Assembly: GCF_041146795.1 (NCBI RefSeq)
Contig: NC_135184.1
Location: 5,655,467-5,719,466 of the forward strand
DNA from: Maylandia zebra
Taxonomy: Eukaryota > Chordata > Actinopteri > Cichliformes > Cichlidae
Direction: 5' to 3'
Length of the DNA: 64,000 nucleotides
Shown: positions 33,073-44,653 of the stretch, in pieces
Layout: the number at the start of each line of letters is the position of its first letter
Position numbering within the stretch: the first letter of the stretch is position 1
Program-made: the position numbers and the translations under genes
Notes under the pieces: generated by a model
The model's database searches: none
What the model was told of the DNA's origin: nothing
What the model saw: only the letters and a program-made list of their open reading frames with translations

Positions 33073-34185
33073 TAAGAGTAAATAATAAATGCTGAATCTT
33101 TTTAAGCAGTACACAGAATCGATAATGCTTGATATGTTGAGGCAGCAGCCACCCAAGATAGTGTGAGTCAGTAAGTACCTGCGTGCACACGTGAGTGTGT
33201 GAGCGCTGGTATTCATAAGGTTTCTCCATGCAAGTGTCTCACTGGTATTTCTGAGGCATGTTTTTTATAAGTTTGTTAAATGACAGGTCAGAGTCGTTTG
33301 TTCTGTAAGTACTGGGATCAACGTTTCAATGAATGGGCCTATTCCTGATCTTCTAATGGCAAACCTGCCATCTACTGGGTTAACGGGGAAGCGCCAAGTG
33401 AGTTGAGTAGGTCAAAAGTTCATTGTAAATATTGTAAATTTAGTTGTTTTTAACATGAAACAAATCCATCCTGGCGCTGTTTGTGTTTCAACAACCATAG
33501 ATCCTTTGGTCTGTTTATTGTGTTACTTCTGACATGTCTCACACCTTCTTATCATATTCTTTATCTCTCTGTTCATTCCAGGCCAAAAGACTGTCTCTCT
33601 TGCCCTTCTTTTGCATTTCACACCAGGGCGGGTTATAAAATGGCGCTCTGTGAGAGCTGTACGGTCAGGCAGGGGGAGAACACATCTGCAAAAAGCTGCT
33701 GCAATGCAGCAACATCTGCTCTCTGGACCTGCGTGAGATGGTCATCACAATGGACAACGCAACTGAAAAATTACAACACACATTAAAAATGTATGTAGCA
33801 GTCTCATCTGCCATATGTTTGTTTATATACTGACCAAGAAACTCTCTCAGTGTTTCTGTTTATTTCCATCCTCACAGTCAGTCACAGCCATCACACAGCA
33901 TCAGGAAACATCTCTATGATTTAGAAAAGAAAACAGTCATTCTAAACACACTGACTGAGGACTGATGACTTCACAAATTGTACACATATGTACATGCACT
34001 GTGTTGCATAGCACAAAAAAGACTCAACTTGTAAAATGTATATTTCATTGGAATGAAACAATTTCTGACTTTCGGACTGAAATTGAAGGCTTTCACATCC
34101 ACGGTTGATTACAGAGTCAAAGTCCTTTATACGCAGTCTTTCAAGTACAGATAACACAGGAAGATAGAGATCCTAAAAACACAGT
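33073..34185. other. Intergenic DNA, no gene found
   Basis: A 101-codon frame (33481-33786) contains a splice-acceptor-like CAG near 33582, but neither frame gives a convincing protein. Left unannotated. Confidence 0.35.
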
Positions 34186-34189
34186 TAAA

Positions 34190-34960
34190 GTAGCCAATAA
34201 TGTGTTACATATAATTCATTTTAAGTTTATGTTGAGTTTTAAAATGTTCTCTGCAATAAAAGTTTTTACTCTCTGAAAAACCATCAGAGCTTCAACACCT
34301 GGTATATTACTCAGTAAACAAAACCAAAAAGTTAAAGGCAGACATCTGAAAACAAGACGTCACTGATCAACAACGTGACAGAACGAGAGTCAACAGTTTA
34401 CTGTCAGTCAGAGTTTGATCATTAACAGGGAGCAGCAGGGTACAAAAGTCACGCAGAGTAGCTGAAAGTATCCAAGTACATCTAAAACTGTCCTTTATAC
34501 TTTCAGGGACTTTAATCAATAATATTTTTTCTACTTATGTGCTGTTTTGCACTTCTTGCAGCTGAAATTGTGGCACAACCTTCAGGTTAAGTTTTAAATA
34601 AAAAAACAACAACAACTTCTTTTTCCCTCTCACAAAAAGCAGCTGTTGCTCAGCGTCACTTCAGATGTAAATGGATTTTTAGAAACTCAAACAAAGTCAA
34701 GTTTCCAGAAACTGTAACATTTTTTTTCACTCCCATTAAAAATCTCACAGCCGCTGATATTCATCTGTGAACATTTGCTAACCAGTAAAAATCTAACTAT
34801 ACATGCTGCTGGTGAGTTCAGCTCCATCTTCACCAGTTGTGACAGTTAAAATGATGCTTAGAGGTCAGATATGACACAATTTATCACATCCAGGCATGAT
34901 TTTTCCTGTGGTGAGCAAATCCACACTGTAATTGAATCTGTTCTTTTAGGGAAAAGGTAT
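34190..34960. repeat. Older diverged copy of the 35110-35740 segment
   Basis: Shares blocks with 35118-35740: AAGTTTATGTT, then CCATCAGAG, then AAAACAAGACGTCACTGA, AGTTTACT and CATTAACAGGGAGCAGCAGG, in the same order and orientation with many differences. This is an earlier tandem duplication than the 4.3-kb one. Confidence 0.65.
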
Positions 34961-36105
34961 AAATGAGGGGTGTCAAACATAAGGCTCGTGGGTCAGATTC
35001 GGCATGAAAAATTCTCCATCTGACCCGCTGGATGCTCTTTCAGTCAAGCATATTACATTAACTGATTAAAGATACACAACTATCACCTTTCAAAAGACAC
35101 GGACAAGTCAGCCAGTAATGGGAAACACATGATGCATTTAAAGTTTATGTTCAACTGTAAAATATTCTCTGTAATGTAAATTGTTCTGCTCTCTGACAAA
35201 CCATCAGAGGTGCAGCACGTGTATCATTTGGTGTTTGAAGCAGAAAAAAAAGCAAAGAGTTAAAGGAAGACACATTTGAAAAAGAAGGAAAATGAAAACA
35301 AGACGTCACTGAGCAACAACCTGACAGAACGAGAGCCAACAGTTTACTATCAGAACTGAGGCTGATCATTAACAGGGAGCAGCAGGTAACAAGGTCATCA
35401 GCAGTGGAGGAAAGTATGGAAGTAATACTCAGCTTCATATTTGAAGATACTCGAGTATCTTAGCTGCAGGTCTGGAACAATGGTTTTATTTCCTTTCCCA
35501 TTAAACATCTCACACAGCCCCTCATCTGTGACCCTTAGCAAACCCACTGGATATCTACCTGCACATAAAGGAGATCAGATCAGTTCCATCTAGACCAGCT
35601 GTAACAGGAAAATGCTGATTACACTTTGATGCATCACTTTCAGTTTGTCATATAAGACAATATATCAGATTGAGGCATTATTTTCCTGCAGTGAGTAAAT
35701 CTACTTTGTACTTTACTCTTTTCTTTTAGGTAAAGGCTCTAAACAGTACTTGTACACTGTGGAAATCCCATAAGAACGTCTCCTGAACTCTGAAAAATAA
35801 CAAAACAAAGACTAAAAGGAGGTCATGGGTGCTGATGATGATGATGAGGAGGAGTAGCATGCATTTAAAAAGTGACTGATGTCCTAGAATACAACAGAAC
35901 AGTGTCTCTACAAACTTATGAAAACATGACAGTCTTGCATTAGTTTGTATTCTTATGATTTCAAAAAACGAGGGAAAAATCTCCTTGAAATGCACAATTC
36001 CTTTTTGTTATTTCTTAGTGTGTGACGTATTTTATTGGCTTTATGATTGGTGCAAACAGTTTCCTGATTCATAATGGAAATAGATTTTAGACACAGGAGG
36101 AACAC

Positions 36106-36146
36106 GCAGTGATCAGCAGGAGCAGCTTGGAGTCCAGTCTTCTTCA
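36106..36146 (-). pseudogene. 41-bp TRIM scrap, second copy
   Basis: Duplicate of the scrap at 27099-27139, carried along by the 4.3-kb duplication. Confidence 0.65.
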
Positions 36147-37333
36147 CACTGAGGAGGGACATATATGCAGGAACAGTTGTCATAACTGTTACAACCACCA
36201 GATGGCGAAAGAGTCCCACTGCAACTTTAAGCCATGAAGGATGTGTCTTGATGTTTGCTTGTGATAAATCTGCTTTATGTGAGTCTTTTTCAGAAAGTAA
36301 CAGTAATATGTCTGATTATATGTCTTTAATCAGTAAAGTCTCGCTTTGCTAGAGATCAATAAATAATAAAATTGTAAACATGCAGCTGTATGTTAGAAGT
36401 CAAAGGGTCCTTAAGTCTTCTGTAAATTGACGGGGATCAAATGAAGGACACAAGTATCTGTTCTTACTCTAATAAATGCTGCTTTAATATCCAACAGACT
36501 ATTTTCCTTCCTCATCAGCAGCAAACAGCTCGACTGCGTCTGTGCATTTGTGTCCTCCATACTTGTTTCCACAGACATCTCAGGCTTGATGCCACGATGC
36601 AGTGTAGAAACCTGACAACCCTCTGACTCATGTTCAAATGTTCAAGGACATTTCTCAGGATCATGTATGACCCCTTTTTGACATTTGGACTTTCATTAAT
36701 AATATTTGTGTTTCTGAGTCATTTTTGTGGAGACTTCTGTCCAACGTAGTGTCCAAATGAAGCCTGAAGCTTTTCTTCACCCTCTCGTCAGATGGTCAGC
36801 AACAAAACTCTGTTCCAACCAATGTCTGATAAGAGATGAGACACAGCAGCTGAGCAAATGATCATTTCATGCTGAAGACATCCTCAGACAAAATTAAACA
36901 CATACATAAACACAGCCTGGTGCCAATAACACAGCTAATGACACTGCTGTATCACTGGCTTTACTGATTAAAGACCATATCTGAAGGAAATCTTTGAACA
37001 CAACAGAAAGTGACCTTTTAAACCTGCCACACTGATGCTGCATTCAAGGACCATTAAAAACATTTGAAAGGACTTAAGAACATCAAGAAAATGTGACTTG
37101 TTTCTCTGTAATGAGGCTGTTTTAGTGAAGAAAGTTGAAAGGTCACAGAGCGACTGCTGAATCTTCTGCTCTAAACATGAACTCTGAACTTTGTGATGCT
37201 TCAGGAGGAAAACTGCTTCAGTTATTCTCTCAGATTAGTTTCATATTTTCTGCATCAGATTTGAGTGAGATCCTGGAATGAAGACAGAGGAAAAGACTTT
37301 GTTCAAAGTTTGATTTATAGTCAAACCTTCCAG

Positions 37334-37339
37334 TTTATT
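37334..37339 (-). terminator. Poly(A) signal, TRIM copy 4
   Basis: AATAAA on the minus strand at the conserved position. Confidence 0.6.
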
Positions 37340-37766
37340 CACACAATAAAACATCAACACAATATATGAATTCATTCATTAAAATCACAGTTTTTCCTCA
37401 TTTGTTTGATGATTTTGACAAAAACAAACACAAACACACACACATGGTCTGCCATACTCATAAAGAGAAATGTCGACATTGTTCAATACAAATATTCCAG
37501 AAACATTTAGAGGATAGAGAAGTTTACATTTTCATGTGCAGAAATATTTTAGTAAATCAAAATGATGATGAGCAGTGATAGCCTCCATAAACAGTCACAG
37601 GAAAGATCTCCTTTAAAAACTCAGAAACATCAAGAGAACAACTAGAAGATGTGGAGGTACCACCCATAATGTTTGACTGACAGCTGATCTCTGTGCAGAA
37701 ATGATGGAGAGCAAATAAAATGAAACTAAAATACAGATTTAAACCCACAATATGAAAGACTTCAGT

Positions 37767-39428
37767 CTATTTGAGCTTAATCAACTCAGCTGTGTCTCCA
37801 TAATAGTGAAGCCAAAGTCCAGCATAGAGCGGCTGAGTGAATGTGGTCTGGACTCTGTGGAGGAGAGTCATGGTTTCAGAGACGCTGTAGAAGGACAAAA
37901 TACCTGCTCTGTGATCCAGGTACACTCCTACTCTGGAGGAACGAGGACCTGAGACAGGAGTTTTGATGTTGTTGTACCAACATGTAAAACTGTTGTTGTT
38001 ACAATATAATGACCAAGATTTGTAATTATGTCCAAATGTACATTCATCACTATTCCCTGCTTTGCTGATATTCTTGTATGCGACTGCAACAGAAACTCCC
38101 CCTCTCCACTCCACCTCCCAGTAACAACGTCCAGTCAGACTCTCTCTACTCAGGACCTGCTGCCATCCAGTGAATCTGTCTGGATGATCAGAATAAGACT
38201 GTTGTTGTTTCATTGCTGTTGCTTTTCTGTTCCCCTCTGATAATAACAGCCATTTGTTTGCTGTGTTTGGATCCAGTGTGATTTCACGTGAATATTTTAA
38301 GAATTCAGCTCTGGTCTTTGGCTGTGGTTGTGGCAGTAAAACATCCACTTCAGTGACTGTCAGTGAGATGTTTTTCCATTCCTCTCTCAGAATGTCCTGT
38401 AGTTTATCTCTGACCTCTGACACAGCTGCTGTCACATCCTCAAAGTAGCTCAGAGGACGGATATTGATGCTGGATGAGTCTGTAGACTCACTGAGTGCTG
38501 ACAGTGAGGGGTAGTTGTGTAGAAACTGGATGTGATCCTCTGTGTGTGAGAGCTGCTTCAGCTCAGCATCTTTCCTCTTCAGCTCAGTGATCTCCTGCTC
38601 CAGCTTCTCCTGAAGCTCTTTGACTCGACTCACTTCAGTTCCCTGCTGGGATCTGATCTGCTGCTTCACATCAGAGCTTCTTTTCTGGATGAGATGGATC
38701 AGCTCAGTGAAGATCTTCTCACTGTGCTCCACTGTTTGATCAGCAGACTGATTGATGGCCTCCACCTCCTGTTGAAGCAGCTTCACATCTTTCTCTCTGT
38801 CCTGGATTCTCTGCTGGATGTTTTGTCGACTCACCTCCAGCTCTCCCTGCCTCTCAGTCCTTTCTGCTGCAGCTGAGACTGTGTCGTGGCCTTTATGTTC
38901 ATCCACAGAGCAGAGATAACAGATACTCTGCTGATCAGTACGGCAGAACATCATCTTCACCTCATCATGACGAGAGCAGATGTTCTCCTGGAGCTTCTTG
39001 GAGGGCTCCACCAGCTTGTGTTTCTTGAATGAATCTGCAACAATATTATGACTCTGAAGGTGTTTCTCACAGTAAGATGCCAGACAGACTAAACAGGACT
39101 TGAATGCTTTCATTTTTCTTCCAGTGCAGACATCACAGGCCACATCTTCAGGTCCAGCATAGCAGTGATCAGCAGGAGCAGCTTGGAGTCCAGTCTTCTT
39201 CAGCTCCTCCACTAAATCTGCTAACATGGTGCTTTTCTCCAGGACAGGCCTCGCTGTGAAAGTCTGTCTGCACTGAGGGCAGCTGTAGATTTTCTTCTTT
39301 TCCTCTTCATCCCAGAAGCTTTTAATACAGTTCATGCAGTAGCTGTGTCCACAGGGAATAGTCACCGGATCCTTCAGTAGATCCAAACAGACTGAACAGC
39401 AGAATTTTGTTTGATCCATTTGATTCAT
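37767..39428 (-). CDS. TRIM copy 4
   Basis: An intact 553-residue frame with all ligands kept. This is the most distinctive N-terminal half: CRQTF at the RING end (shared only with copy 5), EKSTML, LQSHNIVADSFKKHKL (one residue longer than the others), EVKMMF in B-box2, and QGELEV and QQGTEV in the coiled coil. The PRY-SPRY part has LPQPQPKTRAEF, RFTGWQQVL (shared with copy 5), CTFGHNYKSWSLYC and IKTPVSGP (shared with copy 3). Its downstream flank matches copy 3 and its upstream flank matches copy 1, so the locus may be a recombinant. Its IRF-like promoter site is altered. Confidence 0.9.
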   Translation of the reverse strand: MNQMDQTKFCCSVCLDLLKDPVTIPCGHSYCMNCIKSFWDEEEKKKIYSCPQCRQTFTARPVLEKSTMLADLVEELKKTGLQAAPADHCYAGPEDVACDVCTGRKMKAFKSCLVCLASYCEKHLQSHNIVADSFKKHKLVEPSKKLQENICSRHDEVKMMFCRTDQQSICYLCSVDEHKGHDTVSAAAERTERQGELEVSRQNIQQRIQDREKDVKLLQQEVEAINQSADQTVEHSEKIFTELIHLIQKRSSDVKQQIRSQQGTEVSRVKELQEKLEQEITELKRKDAELKQLSHTEDHIQFLHNYPSLSALSESTDSSSINIRPLSYFEDVTAAVSEVRDKLQDILREEWKNISLTVTEVDVLLPQPQPKTRAEFLKYSREITLDPNTANKWLLLSEGNRKATAMKQQQSYSDHPDRFTGWQQVLSRESLTGRCYWEVEWRGGVSVAVAYKNISKAGNSDECTFGHNYKSWSLYCNNNSFTCWYNNIKTPVSGPRSSRVGVYLDHRAGILSFYSVSETMTLLHRVQTTFTQPLYAGLWLHYYGDTAELIKLK

Positions 39429-39950
39429 GTGCTGTGCCGTTTCACCGTCTCTCAGTGACTGTCAGACAGTTTGACTTCCTCTGAACAGAAACAACCTCTG
39501 TGCTCTGAAGGGAAACAGATCTCTGCTCTTGTTCACCTCCTACAGGAAATGAGGCTCACCAGCAACTGCATTTACACCATGTTGTTTAGACCCATCCTGA
39601 TACAGACACATCTGTGAAGGGAGGCACTAAAGAAATATTCTTACAGAGCAACCAAGAGCCAATCACATGATGCAGGGTGTGGTATGTTTGGTTACAGCAT
39701 GCAGTAACAAGTCTGACCCAGGCAAACTGGTTTAACTGGTTTAAACTGCTAAAATTAGTTTCAACTGGGTCAGCCCAGTTTAACTTTTCTTGAGTTATGA
39801 CAGTCAACACTCAGCGAGTTCATTTTATATTTCAAAAAGTTCAGCAAAGTTTAGGATGCTGTGATGAATAAAAATAAATCAAACTTTATATTTTGACATT
39901 TTCTAATCTTAGTTCATTCTCACACTTACAGAATGATGCATGGGAACAAC
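39429..39950 (-). repeat. Upstream flank of TRIM copy 4, shared with copy 1
   Basis: Follows the copy 1 flank to the GGGAACAAC block, where a LINE-like segment begins instead of the copy 1 sequence. Confidence 0.7.
39468..39481 (-). promoter_or_regulatory. Altered ISRE/EICE-like element, TRIM copy 4
   Basis: Reads AGTTTGACTTCCTC on the plus strand: the base at 39473 is G where the other four copies have C. On the gene strand GAAAC becomes CAAAC, removing the IRF half-site while keeping the ETS-type GGAAG. Confidence 0.5.
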
Positions 39951-40440
39951 AGAAAATCGCAGATTGCTGGATCGAAGATGGCGCCGATGTGTATTTCTTG
40001 CCGTCTGTTTCTCCAAATTTCTGTTTTAATGTTTTTATTCTGCTATGATGTAGACTCCCTGCTGGTCTATGATCGCCACGTTTTACTTGATCTTCGACTA
40101 TCTCATCTCCCAATACGCCGGTGTGTAGACTGGGAAATGCACACAAAATACCGCCTCCACTCCTGTCGTTGGTTCCTACTCACCTGCTTCGTGTACCTGT
40201 GCCGTCTTTGCGGAAGCGAGGTCGCCGTCGCGGCAAATGGAGTGGGAGATTAGTGAAATTGAAGGCCTGTCTCTCATTTGGTTTTGCTGTCCCTGGCGTT
40301 GCCTGTCGCCCCCCTTTTCCCTGACATCTTCGTAAGCCATCCTATTCGTATCTGGTGCCGCTCGCTGGCTCTGAGCTTTTCCCGCCCTTGCATTTATTTA
40401 CCAAAACAGTTATGTACAAAACGATGAAGAACTCGGCAGG
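39951..40440 (+). mobile_element. LINE 5'-region fragment (CR1-type), tentative
   Basis: GC-richer than its surroundings. A frame with RKRGRRRGKWSGRLVKLKAC near 40210-40270 resembles the Arg-rich opening of fish LINE ORF2. No endonuclease or RT follows. It starts abruptly at the end of the TRIM flank. Confidence 0.4.
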
Positions 40441-41530
40441 TCCGTACGAAGACAGACTTGACGAAAACCTACACCATCCTCCCTATTCTGGTATTCTAAA
40501 CAGTACTTAGCCGAAACCCAAAGACTGCTTGGTTGAGTTAACCTCCTGAACTATCTACAACATATGGTGGAAACCTGAAATTAAGACAGAGAAGACTAGA
40601 GGTGAGACATGACCATTACTGAATATTAAAAATAATAAATGACAGATTTAGTGATATTTTCATAAAGTATTTATTTGCCACATCAATAAACAGCATGGCA
40701 GGGCAAAATATTTTTTCTAACATGGCAACCTTTTAAAAGTGAAAGGAGACAGAAAGACAGGTGAGAAAGAATAAAACTTAACTGACTTTTTGATGGCATT
40801 TTACACAAAGTACTAGTACAGTATCTAGAAAATGTGGGAAAATACTGGCATCATGTACAGTACTTTCTTCTGAAGAAATTATGTTGGGACCCTGAAAAAA
40901 AACTTACTATGTACAATAACGGATTTCTATAAATTTGACAGATGAAAACTTTGATTGTAAGATTCGGATAATTATTTGTTAAAAGCTAGAAATTTTAAAT
41001 GAGAATAAGAAAGAAAAGTATTTCTTTGTGCCCCCCTTTCCCTGTTAATGCCGTACATGGACCCCTGGCAACACTTTGCCAAACCTGCCCCTGCACAGTT
41101 ACCAGCTGTCAGCTACATAGAAAAGGATCCTGGTGTAAGTTGTCTCTCAGAAACAGTTCATAGCTTTCCTTCAACCCATTCATGTCACCTAAAAGGTAAA
41201 CCTGTTTCTCCATCACCTGTTCAGCTCTGATGAGTCAGTAAGGACATCTCCTGGTTTCATCTTCATGTTTCCCTCTCACCAGATATACAAGCAGATATCA
41301 TGACCAGCAGCTTTTACGGCCGTGGCTCCAGCAAACATCAGCTGATACTAGAAAGTAATATTAAAAAAATTCTAACAACAGCTTATCAAGTTTAAAGGCG
41401 CTTCTGCTGTTTAACGTGACCTCCGCTAGTTTCCTCTTTCTGGCACAAAGCGGGAGATAAACAACCAAGAGAGACGGGACTTGCGGCAGAAACACCGATC
41501 AGCTGATCATTGATCAGCCTCAGATCAGCT
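40441..41530. other. Intergenic DNA without recognised genes
   Basis: AT-rich; short frames only. Confidence 0.4.
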
Positions 41531-41539
41531 GAAACACTC

Positions 41540-41836
41540 AGTTTTTTTAAATCCAGGTTGAAGACTCACCTATTCTCAGCTGCATTTGAATCCACACTTT
41601 TAAGCTTAAATTTCAAAACTTACATTTAACTACTGATTTTATCTATTGTTCTGATTTTATCTGTTTTGATTTTATATACTGTTTTTTTGTTTGTTAAATA
41701 GTTTGTTTGTTTGCTTGTTTTAATCAATTTTAAATCATGCTTTTTATTTGTTTTTGTTTCTAATGTCTCTGTAAAGCACTTTGAATCACCTTGTTGTTGA
41801 ATTGTGCTATACAAATAAACTTGCCTTGCCTTACCT
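41540..41836 (+). repeat. LINE 3' tail
   Basis: Ends with GTGCTATACAAATAAACTTG and CCTTGCCTT repeats, a common 3' terminus of fish non-LTR elements, preceded by an AT-rich 3' UTR. Confidence 0.5.
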
Positions 41837-41933
41837 GAAGCTCATTTCACCTGACAGTCGGACCGGCGGCCGCCTTCGGTCTCTCCACCTCCGCCTCCCC
41901 TTTCCCCCATCCACCTGCTGGCCTCCACCACAG

Positions 41934-42370
41934 GGGTCGGCGATATAAACGATATACGATAAAAACGATATAAATTTGGCCAACGATAGAAATTAGACTA
42001 TACCGCTCTATCGCGATAGCGCATGTTGATGATGTCATTAAGCTACGCCTGTTTTGGTCGAAAGCATCGCAGCGGTAGCCGCTGATAAACCATTATAAAC
42101 CGTTATCATCTGCAAATTATGCCGACAGTCATAGCAAAGAGATGAAGCACTTTTGAAATATGGGGAAAGCCAAAAACTGCGCTTCCTCCACTTCTGTAAC
42201 ATTGATTCATTAATGTTGAATTCTCTCGCAGCTGCTCTATTCCCATGTTGTTGCAGTATATTAATAACTAACCTTGTATTGTAGATGAATAATCTCAGTT
42301 GTTCTCCTGACTGAAGTTTGGCCCGTGTATAGCATCCTGCTATGCGATTGCATTTGTCCCTGACCACCAG
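41934..42370 (-). mobile_element. DNA transposon relic with helix-turn-helix segment
   Basis: The left edge reads CAGGGGTCGGCGATATAAAC with repeated CGATATA wording, similar to terminal repeats of fish DNA transposons (hAT-like start). The minus frame 42038-42367 contains AAAREFNINESMLQKWRKR, a psq/CENP-B type helix-turn-helix seen in pogo-like transposases. The catalytic part is absent. The terminal repeat and the domain point to different families, so the placement is open. Confidence 0.45.
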
Positions 42371-42524
42371 AATCCGTCACGTTAACTTTTATCGAGTGGA
42401 AAAAAAGTTGGCGTTCATCTTCCAGCTTCACTGTGCTATTGTTATGCTACGTGTACAATAATGTTGATGTGATATACAGAATGTCAGGAAAGAAATTCTG
42501 GTTTTAATGTGATTCTTGATTTAA

Positions 42525-42953
42525 GAATCAAAGGGTGGGATTGTATAGGAATTTCTTTCACTTATGTATTAATCACATTATTGTATGATGCCTTGGTGCC
42601 ACTGGATTTTAACATGTCTGACACTCATACGTTAAGAGGGGGTGTAGTAAGGATGTTGGGGGAAACAGGAACTCCACAGGAAGAGCCTTTTGTCTCTTCT
42701 AGGACTCTGGGAAGTAGCAAGGGAGTGTGAACCTTAAGGTGCGAAACAGCTGTGTACTGCCTTTTGTTCCTGGAGAAGGTATTTAACTAAGAGCCATGCT
42801 AGGCTCAGCGAGACTCTGCTGACCCTGCCCCGTGGTCATGTAGGCTCTCCATCAAGCCTGGTTGTCTGTTCTTTGTGTGTTTGGATTAAAGAATGTTAGC
42901 TACCGCTCACCTCTCGTCTGCAGGCTTTATTTAAATGGAAAACTTCCACAACA
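42525..42953 (+). repeat. Probable polypurine tract and 3' LTR of a retroelement
   Basis: A purine run (AAGAATCAAAGGGTGGGA, ending 42540) is directly followed by a segment starting TGTATAGG at 42542 and ending CCACAACA at 42953, about 412 bp. This fits the tract and LTR at the 3' end of a retrovirus-like element. No coding region of such an element is recognised next to it. Fossil; family uncertain. Confidence 0.4.
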
Positions 42954-43184
42954 ATGTGTTGATGAAAGGGTAAGCAAGCAAGCAGTTTTCTGACCGTTAC
43001 CGTTTGTAGTTGTTTTAGATATAGTATCATAAAGAAGTAAATTCAGTGTTTTCTCATCATAAACCTGTGCATGAGTTTAAAAATCGCGCTCCACCCAGGC
43101 GCTACCGTATGTTACTAGTCAAAATGGAAACACTTGAAGTGTATAATTATTTTTTCTGTGGTGTTAATCACTCTGAACGACTTA

Positions 43185-43345
43185 CCTAGAGTTGTCTTTC
43201 ATTTGTATGTCTATTTGACCCATCTGTATAGTTTTAGGACTAAAGGAATCTGACTGTTTAGTTCCTTGTTATGCAGCGATGCACATGCAGATGACCCTGA
43301 TTATCGTGTGTCTCAGTTTCCTTCTCTTGGTAGAGTTTCTCTTAC
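43185..43345 (+). repeat. Diverged local duplicate, first copy
   Basis: Matches 43672-43835 in order and orientation (for example TATGTCTATTTGA, CTGTATAGTTTTAG, GACTGTTTAGTTCCTTGTTA). The spacing of about 490 bp includes a SINE-like fragment that lies between the copies. Confidence 0.6.
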
Positions 43346-43532
43346 AAAGAAGTTTTTTTTTTTACTTTCTCAAAATAATGATGATCAATACCTTATTTTT
43401 TTAAGAATTCATGCTATGGTTCCATTCCTGTAATATGTGTTCATCGATCTCTCCACTATGAACAGAGATTTATGAAACACTTGACTGTCATCCCATTGAT
43501 TACAAACACCCAGCTGCCATTTCAGTTTTAAA

Positions 43533-43650
43533 TTCAACTCAATTCAATTTTATTTATATAGCGCCAAATCACAACAACAGTCGCCTCAAGATGCTTTATA
43601 TTGTACAGTAGATCGTACAATAATATAATAATACAATAAATGAACAGGTA
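43533..43650 (-). repeat. SINE-like fish repeat fragment
   Basis: Reads AATTCAATTTTATTTATATA and then GCGCCAAATCACAACAACAG, the reverse 3' end of the family seen at 17574-17815. Confidence 0.65.
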
Positions 43651-43671
43651 ATCCTAAACATGATCTAAGTG

Positions 43672-43835
43672 ATCTGAAGTTGCCTTTCATTTATATGTCT
43701 ATTTGATTTGTCTGTATAGTTTTAGCCGAGGAAACTGACTGTTTAGTTCCTTGTTATGTAGCAATAGAAAAGCACATACCAATAATCCTGCTTATCAGGT
43801 GTCTCAGTCGCTTTCTTTCTCTCGAGTTTCTGTTA
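43672..43835 (+). repeat. Diverged local duplicate, second copy
   Basis: Partner of 43185-43345, with many substitutions. Non-coding. Confidence 0.6.
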
Positions 43836-44653
43836 GACAGAGACTGAAGTCACTGCAAGAGCATACTTTCGCTGTGGAGCAATTACACAGGTGTTTTTAT
43901 TTTGTCTGACAGGTTAGACAGGAATGTGTAGATGTAAACAGAATGAGCATGCATAGCATGTTTATGACACTGGTTAGTTTTGCTTTTGGTTAGCCTTCTT
44001 CTTAACACCATTAATTCAGTCTATTTTCATGGTACACACTTTCTCTGAAAGTAAAAAAAAAAGTATGACATTAAACTGGGATAGAGCATTCATTAAAGAG
44101 AAGGTTCAAATTCTTAAAGTCCATCTTAAATAGTCTTTCTCAATCAGAAACAGCTATGGGCAGATGTTATGGTTCAAAAAGCAGCAAGATAGCAGGTTGA
44201 AATGTGAGGCCAGTACGTTCTCTCTAATTACTGGCGGGAGTTCAATTTGCTCTCTAAAAAAGAAAATCTGACTGTATAAAATACACACACTACTGCTCTA
44301 AAGTTTTAGACTGCTGGCTACTCCATGTTTTCAAGCTTACTATCAAAATATATGGAGTTATAATGAATAAACTTTGTACTTAATATCACAATATTTTATA
44401 ATCTTACTTCCTTCTGACACTTTTGGAATAAGACATGGGAACAACTGTCTCCAATAAATCAGACTAATTACCAAGTAACTTATTCATAATGGAAACTCCA
44501 ATTTAAGAATTTAAAAGATGACATCATCAAAACCAAACAAACAGTCCATTTAAATTACTAACGTTTTTGTAAGTGTGTAAGAAATCTTCTAAAAAATCTT
44601 TTTCATTTCATCATTTCGAGCTCACAGAAGTTTACAGTTTCATGTAAACGTCA
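43836..44653. other. Intergenic DNA with a trace of TRIM flank
   Basis: Near 44395-44475 the bases resemble the far upstream flank of copy 1 (the CATGGGAACAACTG block), much diverged. No genes. Confidence 0.4.

Larger units (their letters stand above)
35331..39638. repeat. 4.3-kb segmental duplication, unit B2 (TRIM copy 4)
   Basis: Partner of 26319-30628. Includes the same 41-bp TRIM scrap, the (GAT)n tract with fewer units, and the 3' flank of the TRIM gene. Confidence 0.85.

Noticed and set aside
33481-33786. 101-codon frame with a splice-acceptor-like site
   Set aside because: The alternative frame that looked protein-like is closed by a stop in its first part, and no family was recognised.
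26319-39638. Near-identical 4.3-kb units as an assembly artefact
   Set aside because: The TRIM genes and upstream flanks inside the units differ clearly, so they are not the same locus assembled twice; only raw reads could exclude partial misjoining.
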